Assembly: GCA_027563935.2 (NCBI GenBank)
Contig: CM050449.1
Coordinates: 61,136,056 to 61,200,055 of the forward strand
DNA: 64,000 nt
Reading direction: 5' to 3'
Origin: Costus lasius
Lineage: Eukaryota > Streptophyta > Magnoliopsida > Zingiberales > Costaceae
Made by a program: the position numbers and the translations under genes. Shown here piece by piece: positions 58,748-64,000 of the stretch (positions are counted from its first letter, which is position 1; the number at the start of each line of letters is the position of its first letter). A model generated the notes under the pieces. It ran no database searches. It was not told the origin of the DNA and saw only the letters and a list, made by a program, of their open reading frames with translations.

Positions 58748-59706
58748 AAATTTGAGTTTGTGGCTTTTGACATTATGGGAAAGAATTATTTATCTTGGGT
58801 GCTAAATACAGAAATTCATTTAGATGAAAATGGTCTTAGAGATACAATTAAAAAAAAAGAAATAAAATATCTAATCAAAATAAAATCAAAGCTTTGATTT
58901 TTTTTTTTTTGTCATCATCTCCATGAACGATTAAAAGCTGAGTACCTCATGGTAAAAGACCCACTTGTTCTTTGGAATAATTTAAAAGAAAGAAATAACC
59001 ACTAAAAAAAAGGGTAATTCTTCCAAAAGGTCGTTATCATTGGAAGCATTTACGTTTATAAGATTTTAAAACAATAAGCTAGTATAACTTTGCAATATTT
59101 ATTATTACTTCTCAATTGAAATTATGTGGGGAAAGGGTCACTAATGATGATATGTCAGAGAAAATACTATCTATTTCCATGCATCTAATATACACCTACA
59201 ACAACAATATCAAGAAAAAGGTTTCAAGAAATATTCTGAATTAATTTCTTCTCTTCTTGTGGCTGAACAAAATAATGAGCTTTTGATGAAGAATCATGAG
59301 TCACGTATGGCATTGCTCTAATCCTAGAAGTGAATGTAACAACTCACAACTAACATTCTTTTTGGCAAACTCGTGCTCATGGTCGTGCTAATGAACGTGG
59401 TCATGGTTGTGGTAAAAATTCCAAGAATATTCTTTTTCACCAAAAATAGAAAACTAATAATAATAAAAAGGTGTGAAGAATAGCAAACATATTAAAAATA
59501 TATGCTATTGTTGTGGTGGCAAAGGCCATTGGTCACATACCTGTCGTATACCAAAGCATTTCATTGACCTTTACTAAGAATCAATGAAAAATTAAGAGAA
59601 AAAGATAGAGACAAATTTTGCTTATGAAGATGGTAGTTCTGATTATGACCATATGGACATTATCCATCTAGACATTGCTGATTTCTTTGCTGATGCAGAA
59701 GCAAAA
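58748..59706 (+). pseudogene. CopE gag remnant with CCHC knuckle
   Basis: FVAFDIMGKNYLSWVLN near the start is typical of Copia gag. Later come ELISSLLVAEQNNELLMKNHES (59235-59300), a degraded Arg/Gly-rich part (RAHGRANERGHG) and the zinc knuckle C-x2-C-x4-H-x4-C (59503-59544) followed by RIPKHFIDLY. Frames change several times and stops interrupt. Confidence 0.75.
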
Positions 59707-59740
59707 AATATAATTATTTAATTGGAGATTGTAGTATTCA

Positions 59741-59880
59741 AAAATAATTGTGATATAAGTATTCAAAAAGTTCATTCATGTGATAATCTAGCAGATCTAT
59801 TTACCAAGGCACTTTCTATTATAATATTTGAAAAACTTGTCTACAATATTGTGATTTGTCGACTCAAAGATATGAATTAA
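59741..59880 (+). pseudogene. CopE pol C-terminal tail
   Basis: Reads SCDNLADLFTKALS, FEKLVYNIV and CRLKDMN before TAA, the normal end of a Copia pol. It directly follows gag, so the middle is missing. Confidence 0.75.
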
Positions 59881-59994
59881 TATTTACAAATATAGTACAC
59901 TCTTTTTCCTTTATTAGGTTTTTGTCCCATAGGGTTTTTCCTAGTAAATGTTTTAACGAGACACAATTTTGAATAATGGATATTTAAGGGGGAG

Positions 59995-60268
59995 TGTTAT
60001 GAATAATATTATTGTGGATATTCATTCTTCCTCCAACTCATTTCATGTTGATTCGGTTTTTCATATTTCTTTGGTTATAATCTTGAAACTTATGAAATAT
60101 AATTATGATTCATAAGTTATAGAAATTTTGGGTTACAAGTTTATACGTAAAAATATAGCATCCCTTTTGTATTGAAATATGAGAAACAAAATGAAATAAA
60201 ATTTCTCTTATTATCTCAATTATTTTATTTTTTTATTACATTGTTTATTAGTTTATTTCATTTCATAA
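59995..60268 (+). repeat. CopE 3' LTR
   Basis: Pairs with 58287-58536; starts directly after the purine tract at 59986-59994. Confidence 0.8.
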
Positions 60269-61809
60269 TAGGGTCTTAGTGATAAGGTTGAGAGTTTGTT
60301 TTTACTAGTGAGAAGAAATTAATAATTTTTAATGGTACTATGCATCTCGTCTGTACCAATCTTAAGTTGGGTATGTAGGTGATAATGCTAATAGGTCCTT
60401 ATAGCATCAAAAATAGTAGAATGAGCTATACTTTAAGGCTATGTATACTTGGAATAAAAAAAAATAAAAGAATGAAATTGTAGAGAAATAGTGCATCTTG
60501 TAATCATATCATAGTATCAAAGCATCCAGAAATTGTAGAGAAATTGTGCATCATGTGATCATATCAAAGTATCCAACCATATTGGGTTTATAGATTGTAG
60601 AGAAAACTCAAGCAATCAATTTCTACCTTAATTAGAGGATTAAGACCACAATTATTAGGTCATAAGAATTATTTATGGCAATGAATTCTCAACATGTTAT
60701 AATGGAAAAAAATAGTGGTTGAGTGGATTCATCTTGTATGCGGTAACCATGTGAAGAATCATGAGAGAACATGTCAAAGGTAAAAAAACATATTCTAATA
60801 AGACAAAATAAAGCACCACATAACTTAGGGTTTCCTCTAATGTTCATCTATAAGTATCTAAAAACTTTACAAGGGACAAATACACATTCTTGAGATCACT
60901 AAGATTTCATAATTCCTTTTCCTTACCCATAAAATAACTTGAGTGATCGAGGAAGGACTTTTTTTGTCACATTCAAGACTACTCTATTTCTTGTTGGTAC
61001 AAGAGATGGGAACGAAAATGAGCTTTTGGAGTTGGAATCTTTCTAACGAAATAGATCAAGCTTGTTTTATGCATTCATCCATAGATGATAACTAATACCA
61101 CATCAATATTATGTTAAATCACTTTGATCAAATCAAATCACTAAAGTGAGGCCAAATTAGATGACCTAAAGTGATAAGATTATGTGCATCAAATTTCTTA
61201 AGTAATACAAATTGAAGTAGTCAAACCAACTCCAATTAGACCACACTTACAGAATCAAATTAAGTGTATCAAATCACTTCAAATAGATCAAGGAAATAAT
61301 GATTCAATTTTGAAAAACTAGACTAGGTTTACAAAATAAAGGGTTCTAAGTTTATCATCAAGTCCAAGGGTTTAAAACTTATAAACTTTTAGCTTGTTAG
61401 TTTACAACACATTTTACAAATTACAATATCATCATAGAAATATTGCTACACAATTAATCTTTATTGTCTAATTAATAAGATATTTATGAATAGAAATTCC
61501 ATAACACTTATTGCTTGAAGATGAGAGTACTTCTTTTCGAACGTCCTCTTAGGATTCCCAAGTTACTTCAGCTATAGAATGATGCTGCAATTAAAGTTTT
61601 ACAAATCGTACAACTACATTTTTCAAGAAATGCTCTGAAATTTGATAGATAGCTCGACATAAATTGCATCATCGCATAGCTAGAGAGGATGACAAGGCAT
61701 AGGATTAATTAGCTATTTACTTCTACAATAAGGATATATAAAAATTATCATAAATGTTGACCATTAATGCTTTGTAGATTTATAAAAAAGATGCAACAAA
61801 CTTATACTA
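60269..61809. other. Intergenic sequence with a 55-bp tandem repeat
   Basis: Two units of 55 bp at 60474-60528 and 60529-60583 (GAAATTGTAGAGAAAT start). Otherwise AT-rich, with no gene recognised. Confidence 0.6.
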
Positions 61810-62411
61810 TGTTTCGTTGGAGAGAAAGAAAAAGGGGGAGAAACGAACAATGGGCAGAAGAGAAGAATGGAGAGAAAGGAAACAAAAATCGTTGCACATG
61901 ATTAAAAATTTCTTCCCATGACAATAGGGGATGTAGTGACTGCAGAGAGGAGCGGCGGCGATAGGGAGCTCGGTGAGAGGCAGGCGAGCTCGGTGGGAGG
62001 CGAGGCGAGGGGTGGAGCGAGCTCGGCAGGAGGCGAGGGCGTGGTGAGCACGGTTGGAGGTGAGGGCATGGTGAGCATGGCGGGAGGCAGAGTGAACTCA
62101 GCGAGAGGTGAGGGCATGGCAAGCTCAGTGGGAGGCAAGGCGAGCTCAATGGGAGGCGAGGCGAGAGGTAGAGCGAGCTCAGCAAGAGGTGAGGGTGGGG
62201 TGAGCCTCGCTGGGAGGTGGAGCAGCAAGAGGCGAGTGCCAAGAGAGCACAAACTCTTTTCTTCCCATTTCTGCTCGAATCAAGCGAAAACATTTTCGAA
62301 GGAAAAATATGTAGTTTTTCTTCCTTTATATTTTCTTTCTGTTTAAAGAAATGACGAAACACTAGAATTTCTTTCCTTTCCCTTTGGTTTTCTCTCCAAA
62401 GAAAAACAACA
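61810..62411. mobile_element. Inverted-repeat element with GC-rich minisatellite core
   Basis: Imperfect terminal inverted repeats: TGTTTCGTTGGAGAGAAAG at 61810-61828, and TCTCTCCAAAGAAAAACAAC at 62391-62410 on the other side. The core (61930-62240) is G-rich, made of degenerate GAGCTCGGTGGGAGGCGAGG-like units, unlike the AT-rich flanks. Long ORFs on both strands are a by-product of the repeats. Probably a non-autonomous DNA transposon; no clear TSD. Confidence 0.5.
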
Positions 62412-63726
62412 TTAGGGATAGCTTTTGTCTAGCATAACACTCAGGTTGACTTTGAGTGGTTAAAAGTTTCTCTCTAATCATATAAATCAATTAAAGATCT
62501 CTCTGAACTATTCTAGGACCAAATAGTATTTTTATCTGATTCATTCTAATAAATTATGGATATATATTTTTCTTTGTTGCAGGGCTTCGAAGGAGGCAAT
62601 TGAATACTAGAATGAGAAAGATTATTATTAAAAATCAACTAAATGCAAGTATTTATTTAACTACTGCTTGAATAAAGAACAAGCATGTACATAAATTTTT
62701 ATGAGATTGAATTATTCCTTTTGACTATTTATCTATTTATGGGTGGAAAGTTACATTAAACATTAATTGATACCCAAATGCAAATGAGAATCTCTATTTC
62801 GAATTGTGATAATAGGAACATCATGATGTTGATAATATCCTCAAGGTTGAAGGTATAACAATTTGTCCAAATATTAAAATTTCTACAATAATACACAAGC
62901 AAAGTTTTCAAATGATCCCTAATTAACCTAAAGTATTGAATCCTCTTTGAGTTATTGGTAACCCTAGTAAAACCCTATCTCCTACCCATGAATAGGTAAA
63001 TTTCAAAGTTATTGAGCAGGTATCTAGTGTTCAACCTTCACATATTGGCAAACACTTGGGAAACAAATTTAGTAACACACCTCTTCTTTGCATGCACCAA
63101 AAGTTTTAACATAGTGGTGACCATGTAGGAACAGATTGTCAACCCTAAAATAAAACAAACCCATCCATGAATATGTGAAGAACTAATCTCAATCATTGTG
63201 AAGTTTTAAAAGCAAAGGCTTAAAGAAAAGAACAAATATCGAATCTATTATGAGGCTAATGCCTCTAAATCTTTAGAGTAAAGATAATAGTAGCTAGATA
63301 TATTATGAGGCTTAATTTGCTTAGTGGCATAGGTTCACTTAATCATGTTACATAAAAACAAATATTGGATCTTGAATAGGAGCATTACTAGAAATAACAA
63401 ATTGATTCCTACTAAAGGAATGACAAATATAGTAGCATTAGTAAATCTAAGTTTAAGCTTTTATAAACTCTACTTAGAGCCCATTTGGGGGTAGTTTCTA
63501 ATTTTAAGCTTTTATAAACTCTACTTAGAGCCCATTTGGGGCGACTACCCCATTGGCTTCTGCTAGTGCGTGCAGCCAAAATAGGAAAGACAACTTTTTA
63601 GTTCAACATTAAAAAACCACACTATAGCGTAGAAGCGGGTGAGCAGCTTCTAGAATAATATCTATAAATTATTTATAGTCGGTAAGAATGAGTCTCACAC
63701 AAATCTTTCTCTAGAAAAAAGAAAAA
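62412..63726. other. Intergenic sequence with a 51-bp-spaced duplication
   Basis: TTTAAGCTTTTATAAACTC plus the following ~20 bases occurs at 63453 and again at 63504, ending GAGCCCATTTGGGG, a motif common at plant MITE termini. No gene recognised. Confidence 0.5.
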
Positions 63727-64000
63727 TGATGACACCGAAATTTATAGTAAATTTTATGCCATTTTATATATCTTTTTGCGTCATATTTATGATCTTCTGC
63801 TTGTTTTTATGCTTTTTATACAATTATTGCGGAATCTACACTCTTTTTGGTTTTTAATGATTTTCAGGTTAAAAGGCACGATTTTCAGTCGATTTCAAGC
63901 AATCTGAATGCATGGATGAATTCACAACATCAAGAGGAGATCACATATCAAATTTCAAGAGAATTGGAGCCACGAACCAAAATACGGCAAGGACATAATC
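63727..64000 (+). repeat. Ath LTR, 5' start, cut by window end
   Basis: Begins TGATGACACCGAAATTTATAG and matches the reverse complement of 39302 downward (Ath LTR start). The rest lies outside the window. Confidence 0.85.

Larger units (their letters stand above)
58287..60268 (+). mobile_element. CopE: short decayed Copia element
   Basis: LTRs of ~250-274 bp (58287-58536 and 59995-60268) begin TGTTACGAATAATA / TGTTATGAATAATA. A degenerate iMet primer site (10 of 14 matches, 58537-58550) follows the first and a purine tract, AAGGGGGAG, precedes the second. The ~1.46 kb interior holds only gag and the last ~45 codons of pol, so protease, integrase and RT have been deleted. Many stops. TSD not clear. 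Confidence 0.8.

Noticed and set aside
61802..62362. Overlapping ORFs on both strands (186 and 142 codons)
   Set aside because: Low-complexity translations of a G-rich minisatellite; open on both strands because of composition.

Overview
The window is nuclear DNA from a flowering plant. Only one ordinary host gene is evident, a seven-coding-exon WD40-repeat gene on the minus strand (53200-56361). About 50 kb to its left is a heavily nested stack of LTR retrotransposons, and AT-rich intergenic DNA with decayed elements lies to its right. I cannot name the species. GT-AG introns, tRNA-primed Copia and Gypsy elements with long LTRs, MITE-like inverted repeats and the plant WDR44-like protein all fit an angiosperm. 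No rRNA, tRNA gene, CRISPR array or prokaryotic feature was seen.

Repeat families, named here for convenience. (1) Ath: Athila-like Gypsy elements with ~1.9 kb LTRs (TGATGACAC...), a tRNA-Asp primer site and a Retrotrans_gag protein. Copies: 1-1354, 16656-18695 (minus), 33347-39302 (minus, interrupted), 63727-64000. (2) G2: a short non-autonomous element with ~2.0 kb LTRs (TGATGGGGGC...CTACATCA) and a tRNA-iMet primer site, 1355-15558. Also a solo LTR at 44012-46064 and an LTR piece at 32764-33346. (3) CopA: Copia elements with 1686-bp LTRs. CopA-1 (3478-12601, minus) is complete, with an uninterrupted 1297-residue gag-pol. CopA-2 (23702-32763, plus) is complete in layout but has a broken ORF. 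CopA-3 (19581-23059, minus) and a pol tail (23060-23701, plus) are fragments. (4) CopB: Copia LTRs (TGTTGGTGT...TTCCCAACA), mostly solo: 33654-35747, 39547-43146, 48903-50642, plus fragments. (5) FamC: an LTR-like unit (TGATGCAG...CTGCATCA) that contains coding sequence, 41122-42774 and 15559-16655. (6) CopE: a small, decayed Copia element, 58287-60268.

The order of insertion can be read from target-site duplications (TSDs). CopA-1 sits inside the G2 ORF (TSD TTACC). A CopB solo LTR sits in the Ath gag (CGAAG). A CopB solo LTR sits in an older CopB LTR (CAGCC) and itself holds FamC (CTCTT). The G2 solo LTR is flanked by GTTAT. The 19.5-32.8 kb block is a rearranged CopA cluster with an inverted junction at 23060 and an LTR-internal-LTR tandem arrangement.

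The strongest unexplained signals are RNA-structure-like. In Ath LTRs there is an array of five consecutive hairpins, each with a bulged G, a 3-bp apical stem and a GAAA-type loop, with compensatory base changes between copies. In the CopA leader there are twin hairpins with the same bulge and loop, again with covariation. The G2 ORF is also unusual: two retropepsin-like domains in tandem, neither with an intact D-S/T-G active site.
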